In this document: one piece after another, positions 10,693 to 22,685 of the stretch | Layout: each line of letters begins with the position of its first letter | Numbering within the stretch: the first letter of the stretch is position 1 | Assembly: GCA_026225945.1 (NCBI GenBank) | Contig: JAMJFZ010000320.1 | Location: 14,697,501 to 14,761,500, forward strand | DNA from: Cricetomys ansorgei | Lineage: Eukaryota > Chordata > Mammalia > Rodentia > Nesomyidae | Direction of reading: 5' to 3' | DNA length: 64,000 nt | The notes under the pieces: generated by a model | What the model saw: the letters and a program-made list of their open reading frames with translations, nothing else | Told to the model about the DNA's origin: nothing | The model's database searches: none | Program-made: the position numbers and the translations under genes

Positions 10693-13488
10693 GTATGGGT
10701 TTCTTACCATATTTTATCATTTTAGGAAATTGTTGAAGTGCAGCCTACAGCTGGCTATTCTGTATGTATCTAGTGTGTGAGTTTGTGCAATTTTTCAGAT
10801 TACAATAGATTCCTTTTATGAGTGTGTAAAGAAGTTGCCCATTCACTTACACTTCTCTGTCAGTCACTGGAAAGTGTTAAGTATTCATGGGATCAAGAAC
10901 CTTTTGAGGGGGAGAGAAAGGACAATCCCCTTCTAGGTTTAGAATAGTCATTCTCTGTGTGTGTTAATCCCAAGGACACAGTTGCCATGCTGAGAATGGA
11001 TAATGGTGCATGTGCAGTTTCATGGATCTAGAAGTAGAAAGCTCTAGCAACCTCCTATTAAAAGCATAAGGGTCAAAATTTTGAACAAGTAGGGAAATTT
11101 TAAGATAAATATTTTGTTTAAATTAATAATCCTAAATGGTTTTTTTATGTCAGTTACTTCTGTAAGTTTTCCTTGTTGTAAAAAGATGAACTGCAAAGCC
11201 AGGTTCCATCTATTCAGTGGTTCTCTGACCAGTGGACTTGGTCAACTGTCACTAGCCACAAGCCACAAGCCCCTGTTTTTCCCGTAACACACAGCTTTCC
11301 TTCTTGTTTGTTTTAGCTGAGGCAGAAGGGCCTGGAGAGATGGTTCAGTGGTCACTGCTCTAGCAGAGGACTGGAGTTTGGTTCCCAGCACCCACACCAA
11401 GTGGCTCACAACTGCTTGTAACTCCAGCCTCAGGGAGATTAGCTACCTCTGGCCTCCACAGGCACTTGCACACACGTATACATATTCCACCTACCACACA
11501 TATACACATGCTTAAAAAAGTACACCTTGGGGGCTGGAGAGATGGCTCAGTGGTTAAGAACACTGGCTGCTCTTCCAGAGGACCAGGGTTCAATTCCCGG
11601 CACCCACACAGCAGCTCACAACTGTCTGTAACTCCAGATCTGGCACCTTCACACAGACATACATGCAGGCAAAACACCAGTGCACCTAAAATAAATCAAT
11701 AAATCATTAAAAAATATGAATTAAAAAAATTTTTGATCATTCTTTTCAAAAAAATTCTGTATTGATTTATTTACACTATAACATATTTAACCATTCTTCT
11801 GTTGTATATTCTGGGCTATTTTCAATTATGTCATGATGAATTAGTATTCTTCCTGTTTTCCATATAGCAGCCCTAGAATTTATCAAAAGAGAGTAGCTTG
11901 AGGACTGGACAGATGGCTCACTGGTTAAGTAGGTGGTACTCTTGCAGAGGACCCAAGTTCAGTTCCTAACACCCTCGTCGGGCAGTTGACAACTGCCTAT
12001 GACTCCTGCTCCAGGAGGCTCCAGTACCTTTGGCCCCAAGAGCACCATCCCTCACCTGGGCACACCTACTCACAAGTACATATAATTTTTAAAAGAGAGA
12101 GTAATTTGGGTACTTAATGATACTTTTTCAGAAAGTTTTCTCATTTTATATTTCTAGTAGTATAAGAATGGCACTTAATTTTGAAATTAATAAAATTTGT
12201 TATATAAACATTTTGCTTGTCTGCTAAGCCATTATATCTCAAGTCTCTATGTAATAGACTTTTAGGGAACTTTAAATCAAGAAACTTCTCAAAACCCAAC
12301 TTTCATGTTGAGTTCCTAGACTTAATTTCCAGTAGGGTTCCTTCTGTGTGTTGGTCTTTTACACCTAAAGTCTGAATTAGAACGGCCTCATTTTGTTGTG
12401 TATCTGCCCACACACAGAAGAGGGCACTGGATCCCATTATAGATGGCTGAGCCATCGAGTAGCTGGCTGGGGATTAAGCTCAGGACCTCCGGAAGAGCAG
12501 AGCAGCCAGTGTTCTTAGCACCTGAGCCACACCTCTCCAGCCCCTTATGTTGTCTGTGCCAGAAAACAGTTTGTAAGAGTTACTCTCCTGTTTTCATGTT
12601 ATGTGTCCTTCAGCTCATGACAGCTTCAACTGCGTATGTGCTGGCTTGGTAGCACTGAACACTCAGTCACTGAACTGCCTCCAGAAGTTGTGAGGACTCT
12701 TTTGGAACTCAGATCCTCATGAGACTGAACCATTTTCCCAACTGTTCTGGTTTTTATAATTTGATTGGGTTTTGTCTTCTTAAATCATGGGGATCTAATC
12801 TAGGGCCTTGAGCCTGCTAAGCAACTGCTCTACCTATCACCAGTACATTATTGTCACGAGTTCAAGGCCAGCCTAGGTTCCATACAGTTCTAGGCTAGCC
12901 TGGGCTAGAGTGAAACACTATTTTACTCAAACAAATCAGTGAAATATGAGGAAAAGGTGATGAGCCTCATCTAATGACATAAATATATTAAACACATGTA
13001 AATATATAATACATGTATTATGTTCACTCACATATATGATGCTTATTAAATGGGTCTTTTATGTTTTTCCCATCAATTCTAGATTTGACTAATATTGAAG
13101 ATTTTTGTTTTTTTGAGACAGGGTCTTACCATGTAGCATTAGCTGGCCTGGAATTCACTATGTAGACCTAGTTGAGCTCAAACTTTATAGAGATCCACCT
13201 GCTTGGATTAAAGGTGTGCACCACCATACCCAGCCATATTGGAGGTTATTGATAGGCCAGTAATCGAAGCCCATCATTTGTAATGAGTTTAATGGCAGTC
13301 TTTGTTTTTTTGAGACAGGGTTTCTCTGTTGTAACTCTGGCTGTCCTGGAATTCACTCTGTAGACCAGGCTGGCCTCAAATTCAGAGATCTGTCTGCCTC
13401 TGCCTCCCAAGTGCTGAGATTAAAGGCGTGTGCCATCACCACCTGGCTTAATGGCAGTCTTTATAAAAATTTAAAATTAAAATTGTTT

Positions 13489-13521
<33 letters not shown>

Positions 13522-16500
13522 TGCGCGTGCACAATGAGTGGATATCAGTGGACAACTTAGAAATACATTCTCTCTCTCTCCACCCTTTGGGTGCTTGGAA
13601 TCCAACTAGTTCATCAGGCATGGCAGCAAGTATCTTTCCCCTCATGAATCATTTCACCAGCCTGAATGAATACCTTCTTGGAGAAAAAATTATAATTACC
13701 TTTTTTGACAAGATTGTAAAGCTTGTTATTCACCATTCTAATGGTTCATTCTGAGAAGAAAAGTCTATTCCCAGTAGTGACCTCTAGTGAAAGTTAGTGT
13801 TTTGGCAGAAAGATTGTAAATCAGAGATTACTCTGGTAATCAGATATTAATCTTCCATTGCAGGTTACGTGCCTTGCATGTGACAACAAATCAGATACAA
13901 TAGAACCATTCTGGGATTTGTCACTGGAATTTCCAGAAAGATACCAATGTAGTGGAAAGGATGCTGCCTCCCAGCCATGTCTGGTTACTGATATGTTGGG
14001 CAAATTTACAGAAACAGAAGCTTTAGAAGGAAAAATCTACGTGTGTGACCATTGTAACTGTGAGTACAATGTCTCAGTGCTTGTAAGATTGATGAGAATG
14101 AGGAAGCTAGGAAAAAGCCCTTAAATATAGTTGCTATATTTAAAACAAATTTTTTAGTTCCACAAAATAAATTTTTTTCTACTTTATGTTGATCATTATG
14201 TCTTTAAAATTCTTATAGTGCTGGGGAGATGGCTCAGTGGTTAAGAGCACTGGCAGTTCTTACAGAGGACCAAGGACCAGGGTTCGAGTCCCAGCACCCA
14301 CAAGACAGCTCAAACCTGTATGTAACTCCAGTCCTAAGGGGTCTGGTGCCATCTTGCCTTCTCTGGCACACATATGGTGTACAGACATACATGCAGGCAA
14401 AACATTTACCCACATACGTAGAATAAAATAACAATTATTTTAATTTTATTATTATATTTGTTTATTTAGAAAAGGCTTCTCTGTGTAGCCCTGGCTGTCC
14501 TGGAACTCAGACTGTAGACCAGGCTAGTCTCGAATTCAGAGATCCATCCACCTGCTTCTGCCTTGAGTACTGGGATTAAACACATGCACCACTATGCATG
14601 GCTCAACAATAAAAATTTTTAAAAATTATTTCCATGTCTCCAAGAATGGTACTAGAGCTTGAGACACCTTTTACATTGCTGGGGAAGCAGGCCTAGCATA
14701 GTATGGGCTGTTCTTCACACTAGGCCGCTGCCTTAGCACTGGAGCTGCACTCCCAAGCCAGTGTGGAACCTACTGGAAAGGAAACATGTTCCAGGACTGG
14801 AGACATACTGAGTGTTTTCTGGAACTATTTAAAGTCACATTTTGTTCTGAGTGCTGTCTTAATGTGAACTCTGTTATAATATAGCCTAAGATTTATAAGA
14901 TTTGAGAAAGAAATGGGCCTTTGTCAGATATGTTATGGTAGATTTAAAAGTAAAATGCCCCAAATCATTACTAAGCTTTGGGATAGACAATATTATAAAT
15001 GTAGAATATAGTCTTTATTTTAATTTGCTTATGTAATAAGGCTAACAAATACAGGCCTGGAAGAGCTGCTTTAATACAGGAAAGTGGATGTTTACAAGTA
15101 GAAGTCAGGCCGGACACCCTGTGTAGCCATACATGCATAGTCCAGAAGTGGGGACAGAGCATTTAGCCGCAGCTGGGTACCTGGAAGAAAAGCTTCTAGT
15201 AGCCAGTGGAACCTGCCCAGAGCTGACATGATAGGTATTCGTTGCCCTTGACATGGCCAGAGCTGTTGTACAAGCCAAAGGACAGCTGCTGACCAGTAAG
15301 AACAAGCTCTGGAAGAGGATGGTCCAGCAGAAGACTTCAGGGCACGGTCCCTAAGCAGACACTAGAAAAGCAGAGGGGACAGGAATCTGGCATCTACTTG
15401 TTAAAAGGGCAGGACACTGAGTGAGGAAGCCTTTAGATGTACCAGTGCTAGGGAGCTAAGAGGACGAAGGAGTGTTCTGGGCAGTGCCTGGGGTCTTGAT
15501 TAACTAAGACTAAATGAACTGACCATAATTTTTTAAGAGTTTGGAAAATGTATGTTAACGTATGTGTAGGGAAAATTTTTAACTTTCTCCTGTTAGCTGG
15601 CAGAGTAACATCTACTTTTAAACATATAGCAGTGTACTAAATTTTATTTTTGTGTGTATCAGGCGTCATTTAAGTAGAGCACAGGTGCAGTACCTGCAGA
15701 GGCCAGAAGAGGGCGTGGCATCCCCTGACACTAGTTGCAGCAATCTGTGTAACAAGCACTTGCTCTTAACTGCTGAGTCATCTTTCAGCCCCTTGCAGTT
15801 TCAAGTCCTGTACTTACCCTCAAATCTAACCTGACTCACTCATCAGGCTTTTGCTTTAAATCATGCACTACGTATTTTGAGGTCAAAGCCTGTGTTCATC
15901 TCTAGCACAGTGCTATGGCTGTAACATGGTGGGTTAGTTCTATCTAAGAGTTTACTGTTTCCTTGTATTATTGAAAATGATTTTTTCCTTTTTTGGTATT
16001 TTAGCAAAGCGTAGAAAGTTTTCGTCAAAACCAGTTGTACTCACAGAAGCCCAGAAACAGCTTATGATATGCCACCTACCTCAGGTTCTCAGACTACACC
16101 TCAAACGATTCAGGTCAGTAGTGATAGTTCCAGTTGTCTACCAGTTACACTAGTAATTTGGTCATTCTTTCTGCTTGGGATGCTTCAGAACTTACAAAGT
16201 ATACGTATGATGGATCAAACTGAGCACTATACACTTGGCTAATAGATGGCACCCTTAAAGAAAATATAGTTACTGTCTTTGGCTTTGAACAGCAGGTACC
16301 ATCCATATTCAGTGACTGAGTTGTTTCTGTTACTGTTTTTCTGAGCCAGTGCCAGGCTAGCCTGGGACTTGCTGTGTAATGTACCCTAGGCTGGCACCAA
16401 ATTGAGTACCCTTCTGCCTCATCTTCCTCAGTAACAAGATTACAGGAGTGTATCACATATTCCTGAAGTGACTGTAACTATGTCTGTGAATGTGAATTTA

Positions 16501-19500
16501 ACTGTTTTTACTGTTTAGTATTCAGGTATACTTTTAAAAATTATAATTTATAATGTTTGTATTTAACCTAGTTGGTTTGTGCTTAGAGTATACTGACCAA
16601 AGATATAGCAGTTTGGGGGCTAGTGAGAAGGGTAAAAGCCCCTGCCACCAAGTCTGATGACCTGAATCCAGTCCACTGGACCCTGCCCCTGGTGGAGAGA
16701 ACTGAGTCCCACTAGTTGCCCTCTGACCTTCTCTCAATGAACACACAAAATAAAAATGTAATTTAAAACCTTAAGAAAGCCAAATGTAGTAGCACACACC
16801 TTTAATCCAGCATTTGGGAGGCAGGCAGATCTCTGTTAGTACAAGGCTAGCCTGGTCTGCATAGAGGTCCAGGGCAGCCAGGGCTACAAAGTGAAACCCT
16901 GCCTCAAAAAGGAAAAAATAAGAAAATAAAATAAATAAGGGTTCAATTCAAAGCTTTTATTAAAAACTTATAGTCTATTTGTGTACGTGCACCCACACTT
17001 AAGAGTGCCACAGAGCACAGGTAGAGACCAGAGGACAGCCTCTGAGAGTTGGTTCTCTTCTACCACACGGGCTGTGGGGTTGTACCAGTTTGTCAGGACT
17101 GGTGGCAGCCACTCTCACCCACTCTGCCTAAAGCAGTTACTTAGTTTACTTCTTTTCTTCAAACAGGGTCTCTATGTAGCCCTGGCTGTTCTGAACTCAC
17201 TGTGCAGACCATGCTGAGATCCCCCTGCCTCTGCCCTCTGAGTGCTGAGATATTAAAGGTGTACACCACCAAGCCTGCCGAGAATAATTTCTTTAATTCT
17301 AGTACAGTATTACAGAAATAAAATTATCGCTTCCCCATAGCCACTGTTAATTTTGGTCATCCAGTTAGTTGTTGTAGCTGTTAAGATAAAGATGCTGTCA
17401 GCAGATGTACGAATACTTTGGGGGAAGTACAAAGTTCCTTTCTCAAGATTATAGGTACACACACAGAAATCATGAAGTAAAGAACTGTATTGAAATGCGA
17501 TCAGATTTGAAGAAGGGCAGCTCTGAGTTTCTCAAGTCTTAGATGACATAGCCATGTCTATAGGAGTCCTATCTTAAGCACAGATCCTAGCACAGTACTC
17601 ATCCCACAGCACACAGCAGACCACCATCTGAAACTAAGCTTATTTCTCTCCTACCAAGTAGAACAGAAACTCGGTAGTGAGGGCTTTATTACAGAATGAA
17701 CTGCTAGAGAGGGCCCTCTCCACTCTTTCTCTGTATTCCTTCCTCCAATATACTCCTTCAGGAGAAGTCAGCAGGCCATTATGGGACAGTGAAACTGGCT
17801 CCTGGAAACCACCACCAAATTCTGGCTGCAGCTGAGAATCTTCTGGTAAAGAGGGACTTTAGCCCTCATCCTCATCCTGGGACTTTTCTTTTCTGTCATT
17901 TACTGAGGCTCTCTGGTCCTAGTTAGCTTTGAAGGGGCTTCACTTCCATGACTGCCCTTTCTTTCAGAGCAAGGCAGATCCACTGCAGTTCTCTCTGCTT
18001 TTCCCCAGGCAGAGTAACTAACGTTGGCATGACCACAAAACAAGACAGCTACTTCTTTGGGTGGTCTTCGTATCAGCCCTTCATCTTTCAGGGTACCGGC
18101 CATCTGTAGCTTAAGTTGCCACCCCATTTAACACCCTTTGGCGCCAGCACAGCCAATTCTTTAACTCCATCCCACAACCTGCTGAGCCCTCCTGCATCTA
18201 CCATTAAGATGTTCTACAGGCTTGCCTGAGCTTATGGAAGCATTTTTCTCAGTTAAGGTTCCCTACTGTCAGCTGACTATAGCTTATGCAGTATTGATAT
18301 AAACTAGCCAGCACATATACCTTTCCCACACATACCTACTCCAGGAATATTTATGTCTAAAGCTATCTTGATCTCCCAAGCCCAGGCTTTTAGGGGAATG
18401 TTGTGGAAGAGTCATATAGACATTTGTAGTATAACAGGCCAGCAGTGGTCAACGACTTTCAGCTGCTCTTCTCCCTTTCCTTGGACTAAAGTCTGAAAAT
18501 CCTCAGGATTCTCTATGGCTACCAAGAATATATAAAAGACTCATCACCACTCAGAGATCTCAAGGGAGGTCTGTATGAGGAAATGTGAGTAAGACCACTA
18601 TGTATTACAGCTTCATACACTTTGAAATATGGCTTTCTGGTCCAGCAGGGAGCATAATTTGCATGTCTCACCTTTACTTCTGTACCATTTTACACTGCAC
18701 TAAATATTTACTTTCTTTGCTCTCTAAGACCGGTCTATATTACCCTCACCTGCAGCTGCTATTCTGTCTGAATTTCATGTGTTAGTAGTTCCAGTGCTGC
18801 ATTTTATCTCTACAGTACACTAAACCAGATTAGCCTCTTAAAAGAACCAATCTACATTGTGAGTTCCCCTTTTGTACCAACCAACAGATCCAGCATTATG
18901 GAGCCTTGACTCTTGTCACTATAGTCAGTCTCTTAGTGCAAGGAGTTGTGATTTGTTCTTAGGACGTAGAAGGCACCCATCTTATGTTTTTCTTTCCTCA
19001 TACCTACCTGTCAAAGAAAGATAGACTGTACTTCCCATTTGAGATATCCCTTGCATACCATAGCAAGACAGAATTTAGAAAGTTATTTTAAGCCTAATAG
19101 ACACCTCCTGCCATACTTACACAAGCCAGTTATCACACTTAGGAGGCAGAGGTGAGACATTCAGTTCAAGGTCATCCTTGCCTACTTGAGACCCATATGA
19201 GAGAAAAAAGAATCAACAACAAAACTGATGGAAGGCTTGGGAATATAGCACAATGGTGAAGTGCTCATCTAGCTCGTCTAAGGCCCTGGCATGACTCTCA
19301 GCACTGCATGCTGTATTCTTAAACTAATGAAGCAACCTTACTGCAAAATAAACATAAATCCCCTACAGCCACATCAGCACTGAAAGGATATATATGACTG
19401 TATTTCATCCTATCCAGGACCTACTGTTCAATCTGTCTAGACCTGATATATGGCAAACTTTCCCTTGATTGTTTCACTTTGGTCTGTTCCCAGATGGTCA

Positions 19501-21166
19501 GGACGTAATAACCGAGAGAAGATTGGTGTTCATGTTGTCTTTGAGGAAACCTTAAACATGGAGCCCTATTGCTGCAGGGAGACCCTGAAAGCTCTCAGAC
19601 CAGAATGCTTTATCTATAATTTATCTGCTGTAGTCATCCACCATGGGAAAGGATTTGGCTCAGGACACTACACTGCCTACTGCTACAATTCTGAAGGAGG
19701 TATAGCCAAGGAAAACGATTTTATCTTGGGTTTAAGACTTGGAAGCTTGTACTCAGGTTTTTAGCAATTTCTAAGTTGGCCACTAAGTCACCTGAGCACC
19801 TGCCTTCTTGTACACAAAGGCCTTTCGCAGTCAGTGCTGCTGGATTATTGGGGGTGGGGTGGTGTTGTGCAGAAAATATTCTTTGGAATATTTTGGAATA
19901 CTCTTCTTTTAAGACAGATTCTATGTTATTCTGGCTATTCTGGAATTTCTATGGACACCAGGCTGGCCTTGAACTCAGGAGATATGCCTGCCTCTGCCTG
20001 TCCTGAGCGCCCAGGAAGGACTGGAATAGTTGTGAAGGGCGTGATGACAGCATAATGAATTAGTTGTATTAACAACTGTTGTTGCTAACAGATAGTTGTA
20101 TTAACAAAAAAGACAGAGATGGCCAGTATCTTTTGTTTGTTTTTCCTTCTTTTGGTTTTTACCAGTTTCTCTGTATAGCCCTGGCTACCTTAGAACTTGC
20201 TCTGTAGATCAGGTAGGTCTGCCTGCTCCTGCTTCTGCTTCTCAAGTGCTGGGATTAAAGGCATGTGCCACCAGGCCCAGGAAAATAGACATGGAATCCC
20301 TTCTTTGGTTTCTCTTCTATAGCCCTGGCTGTCCTTTAACTCAAGAGATATCCCTGCTTCCGCCTCCCAAGTTCTAGAATTAAAGGCATTGTGCCACCAG
20401 GCTCAGCACTGACCAGTGTTAAGTCATACTCCGTGTTCACTGGTTAAAGAGCAGTATATCTAATGACCTGAGAGATCACAGGTATTTGCTCAAATCTAAC
20501 ATACAAAGACACTGTCTCTTGTGCTCTCCATGTCCTAGAACAGCAGAGCCCTAGCAGTGGGGACTGGGTTGAAGCTTCACTTTTACTTCCCAGTGAAAAA
20601 GAATGAACACGTGTACATGCATGCACACACCCAGTAGTACAGAATAGCTAGTCTACAAAGAAACTTGTTAAACCATTAGCATCCTGTGCTTTATAGTAAG
20701 TGGCTGAAGCATCACTTACCTAGTATTTCCACTGGGGTTGGAGGGTGTCAAGAACACCAACCAGATTCTGTAACTCCAAACTAAGGAAACACATTATTCC
20801 ATAAAAGGAGTGTAAAAGAATTCAGAGTAACACTTTCCTATTGCAAAGAAATGAACCAGCCATTACTTCTTCCCCAGGAAACCCTCTGTTGCCAGTTAAA
20901 CAGGCTTTTGTAGTAGGAACTTTTGAAATTCTTTTACAAATATCCAATTTCTGTGCTTCACTCTAGGGTTCTGGGTACACTGCAATGATTCCAAGCTAAG
21001 CATGTGCACTATGGATGAAGTACGCAAGGCCCAAGCTTATATCTTATTTTATACTCAGCGAGTTACTGAGAATGGACATTCTAAACTCTTGCCTCCCGAG
21101 CTCCTGTCCAATAGCCAACATCCCAGTGAAGAAACTGATGCCTCTTCTAATGAAGTCCTTAGCTGA
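9277..21166 (+). CDS. Usp44: Ubiquitin-specific protease 44, spliced CDS in five coding exons
   Basis: Deubiquitinase of the USP (C19) family. In other mammals it restrains the anaphase-promoting complex through Cdc20 in the spindle checkpoint and removes ubiquitin from histone H2B; it is nuclear. Coding exons 9277-10692, 13864-14059, 16005-16113, 19494-19699 and 20967-21166 sum to 2127 bases (708 residues plus stop); I recall the human protein as 712. Every junction is GT-AG and phase-consistent. A ZnF-UBP finger occupies about residues 1-100 (C4, H6, C26, C29, C38, C41, C46, H53, H57, H63, C76, C79). A basic, helical linker follows to about 265. The USP core carries the Cys box (catalytic C279, equal to human C282), QQDAQEF, two CxxC pairs, and the His box with H632 and N649/D650. 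All key residues are intact, so the gene looks functional. The upstream non-coding exon and promoter are not identified. Confidence 0.96.
10693..11320 (+). other. First part of the intron after USP44 coding exon 1
   Basis: Unique AT-rich intronic sequence; nothing recognised beyond the donor. Confidence 0.6.
11327..11715 (+). repeat. Two forward B2 SINEs in tandem
   Basis: Copies at about 11327-11520 and 11529-11715. The second is well preserved from GGCTGGAGAGATGGCTCAGT to an AAATAAATC tail. Confidence 0.88.
11899..12100 (+). repeat. B2 SINE
   Basis: Forward copy: GGACTGGACAGATGGCTCAC to a short A-rich end. Confidence 0.8.
12394..12546 (-). repeat. B2/B3 SINE fragment
   Basis: Reverse copy with AGAAGAGGGCACTGGATCCC and a head ending CACCTCTCCAGCCCC. 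Confidence 0.7.
12760..12940. repeat. ID-like (reverse) and B1 (forward) fragments
   Basis: 12775-12843 resembles reverse ID (TCTAGGGCCTTGAGCCTGCT); 12855-12940 is the right part of a forward B1 (GAGTTCAAGGCCAGCCTAGG). Confidence 0.5.
13103..13236 (-). repeat. B1 SINE
   Basis: Reverse copy; flanks ATATTGAAGATTTT and ATATTGGAGGTTAT suggest a decayed target duplication. Confidence 0.82.
13289..13462 (-). repeat. B1 SINE with perfect 15-bp target duplication
   Basis: A full reverse B1 lies between two exact copies of TTAATGGCAGTCTTT at 13289-13303 and 13448-13462. It is a comparatively young insertion in a USP44 intron. Confidence 0.92.
13489..13662 (-). repeat. TG microsatellite joined to a B3-type SINE
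   Basis: TG units at 13489-13520 precede a reverse SINE remnant ending CATGGCAGCAAGTATCTTTC and TTTCACCAGCC. Confidence 0.65.
13864..14059 (+). CDS. Usp44: USP44 coding exon 2
   Basis: Codes for the zinc-ribbon insert of the catalytic core: VTCLACDNK supplies one CxxC pair and VCDHCN the other. The acceptor is TTGCAG before GTTACG, and the donor is AACT followed by GTGAGT, leaving phase 1. 196 bases. Confidence 0.95.
14219..14438 (+). repeat. B2 SINE
   Basis: Forward copy: GCTGGGGAGATGGCTCAGTG through ATGCAGGCAAAACA to AGAATAAAATAAC, 160 bases past the USP44 coding exon 2 donor. Confidence 0.88.
14463..14603 (-). repeat. B1 SINE
   Basis: Reverse copy: CTGTGTAGCCCTGGCTGTCC to TTAAACACATGCACCACTAT. 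Confidence 0.85.
14604..15640. other. Non-SINE intron stretch of USP44
   Basis: No repeat or gene recognised. A moderately GC-rich part at 15030-15480 has no long ORF and resembles no family I know. Confidence 0.5.
15642..15793 (-). repeat. B2/B3 SINE
   Basis: Reverse copy: AGAAGAGGGCGTGGCATCCC, GCTCTTAACTGCTGAGTCAT. Confidence 0.75.
16005..16113 (+). CDS. Usp44: USP44 coding exon 3
   Basis: Codes for [17 protein letters not shown] and on to [12 protein letters not shown], a strand-rich USP core segment just after the second CxxC pair. Acceptor TTTTAG, donor AG followed by GTCAGT, entering in phase 1 and leaving in phase 2. 109 bases. Confidence 0.95.
16335..16460 (-). repeat. Old B1 SINE
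   Basis: Degraded reverse B1: TTTCTGAGCCAGTGCCAGGC, CTTGCTGTGTAATGTACCCT, GATTACAGGAGTGTATCACA. Confidence 0.6.
16615..16938 (+). repeat. B3-like SINE followed by B1 SINE
   Basis: A tRNA-derived copy at about 16615-16768 (TCTGATGACCTGAATCCAGT) and a forward B1 at about 16778-16938 with an A-rich tail. Confidence 0.72.
16972..17279 (-). repeat. Reverse B3-like SINE and reverse B1
   Basis: 16972-17135 is a degraded reverse B3 (GTTGGTTCTCTTCTACCACA); 17150-17279 is a reverse B1 (CTATGTAGCCCTGGCTGTTC). Confidence 0.65.
17280..18180. other. USP44 intron sequence, family not recognised
   Basis: No SINE seen. It may include more of the LTR whose end lies at 18185-18320, but I cannot show it. Confidence 0.4.
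18185..18320 (-). mobile_element. MaLR-type LTR fragment, reverse
   Basis: CTTATGGAAGCATTTTTCTC and AACTAGCCAGCACA, read in reverse, resemble the start of the same LTR type found at 62324-62711. Confidence 0.55.
18321..19130. other. USP44 intron, no feature recognised
   Basis: Unique-looking sequence without long ORFs or clear repeats. Confidence 0.5.
19133..19308 (+). repeat. B1 fragment then ID-like fragment
   Basis: 19136-19210 matches the middle and right of B1 (TTAGGAGGCAGAGGTGAGAC); 19233-19305 is ID-like (GGGAATATAGCACAATGGTG). Confidence 0.5.
19494..19699 (+). CDS. Usp44: USP44 coding exon 4, carrying the catalytic His box
   Basis: Codes for [15 protein letters not shown] and on to the His box [17 protein letters not shown]. 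The general-base histidine is H632, codon at 19666. Acceptor TTCCCAG, donor GGAG followed by GTATAG. 206 bases, entering in phase 2 and leaving in phase 1. Confidence 0.95.
19890..20012 (-). repeat. Truncated B1 SINE
   Basis: Reverse copy CACCAGGCTGGCCTTGAACT to CCTGCCTCTGCCTG, 190 bases after the USP44 coding exon 4 donor. Confidence 0.7.
20130..20408 (-). repeat. Two reverse B1 SINEs
   Basis: Copies at about 20130-20280 and 20303-20408. The second is shortened in the middle (CTTTAACTCAAGAGATATCC). Confidence 0.8.
20967..21166 (+). CDS. Usp44: USP44 last coding exon with stop
   Basis: Opens with [11 protein letters not shown], which supplies the Asn/Asp of the catalytic triad (N649, D650). 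It then runs through [10 protein letters not shown], the last strand of the USP fold, and a hydrophilic tail ending EVLS before TGA at 21164. Acceptor CTCTAG. The frame is unbroken. Confidence 0.95.
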
Positions 21167-21795
21167 TCCAGACAGTGGGCTCTCGTTATTTGTATATATA
21201 CTTTTTAAATGGGCTGACTTACGATGCTGAGCTTCATTGTTTTTATTTTTTAATTATGATCAGTGCATGCTACATTTAGACATTTTGTATTTAACTACAA
21301 AGTTTTTTTTACAGACACAAACTATAAATATATGTATATCAACTATAGGCCAACTAAACTTTTTCAAATATTTGAGTTTTATACTTTTAAGTGTTTACCT
21401 CAGACTTATTACCTCTTATATTTTGATGTCTTACTTGCCTCAAATCATGAATTTGTGCAATCTACTAAAGAAATTCAGGTGGCATTTTATATACACTGTT
21501 ACTTATTTATCTTTTGCAGTTCTGCCCCCTTGAAGGTAAACAGATTGGAAGTGAAATGCCAAAGTGTCACCTACTCATGGTTATTCCTGAGGCTTTGTGC
21601 TAAAACAGGGCTCACAATAGATTTAATGTAGCTACTGGTCTTTCACTACAAAATTTATTGCTTCTGTAATTGTTCTTTATTGAGCACAAACTCAAAATGA
21701 AAATGGCAGATTTACAAACGGTGTACTTAAATGAATTTTGGAACTATGGGCAATGAAAAAAATAGTTCTAATAAAGCAGTCACAAAAATTTGAAT
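21167..21795 (+). other. Usp44: USP44 3' untranslated region
   Basis: AT-rich sequence after the stop with no recognisable SINE, running to an AATAAA hexamer at 21770. The extent is inferred from the hexamer; later sites cannot be excluded. Confidence 0.65.
21770..21775 (+). terminator. Poly(A) signal AATAAA, probable USP44 3' end
   Basis: Canonical hexamer about 600 bases after the USP44 stop, followed at once by CAGTCACAAAA. It is the best-placed hexamer I noticed between the two genes on this strand. Confidence 0.6.
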
Positions 21796-21799
21796 TTAG

Positions 21800-22680
21800 C
21801 AAACCAGTATATTATATTATACAAATGTAGTTTATTTTGGGAAGGAGTTGATTTTATGTTTAATTATATTAGATCTCTTAAATGCTTGAGCTTTTTAGTT
21901 AAAAGGAATAAAGTCTTGAGGAGGGGAGAAATGCATAGGGCAGAAGATAACTATTCAAGACCTGCAACTGGATTGTTACTTCTAGTAATTTTCTTTACGG
22001 TAACCTAAGCCTGAATCTTTGACTCTTTCTAGGATTATGAGACTACTGGGAACCTTTTAGGGCCCTGACCTATCTCTTGAAATACACTAAAAGTGACCTA
22101 AACATTAATTTTATTGAAAGGAAGATTCCTTTTGCTATGTTCTAGGTCTCTTGGGAGCCCTGCTGCTGCTATTTTAACTTACTCAAAAAGGGGAGGCTCT
22201 ACTAACCTACAGATTAGTGTGGCTTACGCTCCTTGTTAGCCACTACAAGACAGAGCCTTTGTCCCTTTTTGCTAAAATGGGTTTATTTATAGCTTACTGA
22301 TAAGCCAGAAATAGATCTCTTTAGCATAGGTTTCTGAAAGCAGTGTCACCTGGAACAGCTGGTAACAAACAGCAAAAAAAAAAAAAATTTATCAACAGAC
22401 AAACCATTTGGGCCAAAAATACAGCTGGAGTATTAAATGGCTAGGTCTAAAAATGTTCATCCACCAAACACCTATGCAAATTGTCGCCTCAACTGTTGAA
22501 TATACCTCATTAAAGATTTATGTGGTAAATGTATTGAGTCTAGACTTTAATTTTGAGGACTGTTTTTTGAATCAACATGTTACAGCACCTAATTTTTATG
22601 TGTATTTTAAAAAAGAAACAAACGTGACTTACGCTGTCTGTCATGGTCGCCTACAAAGTTAAAAACAAGGAAAAGTGACG
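21800..22680. other. Gap between the convergent 3' ends
   Basis: AT-rich with no SINE recognised. It holds another TTTATT at 22282 that could also serve METAP2. No ORF here resembles a known protein. Confidence 0.5.
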
Positions 22681-22685
22681 TAGGC

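Noticed and set aside
11327..11715. tRNA-like sequences such as GGCTGGAGAGATGGCTCAGT
   Set aside because: These are the tRNA-derived heads of B2/ID SINEs, not tRNA genes.
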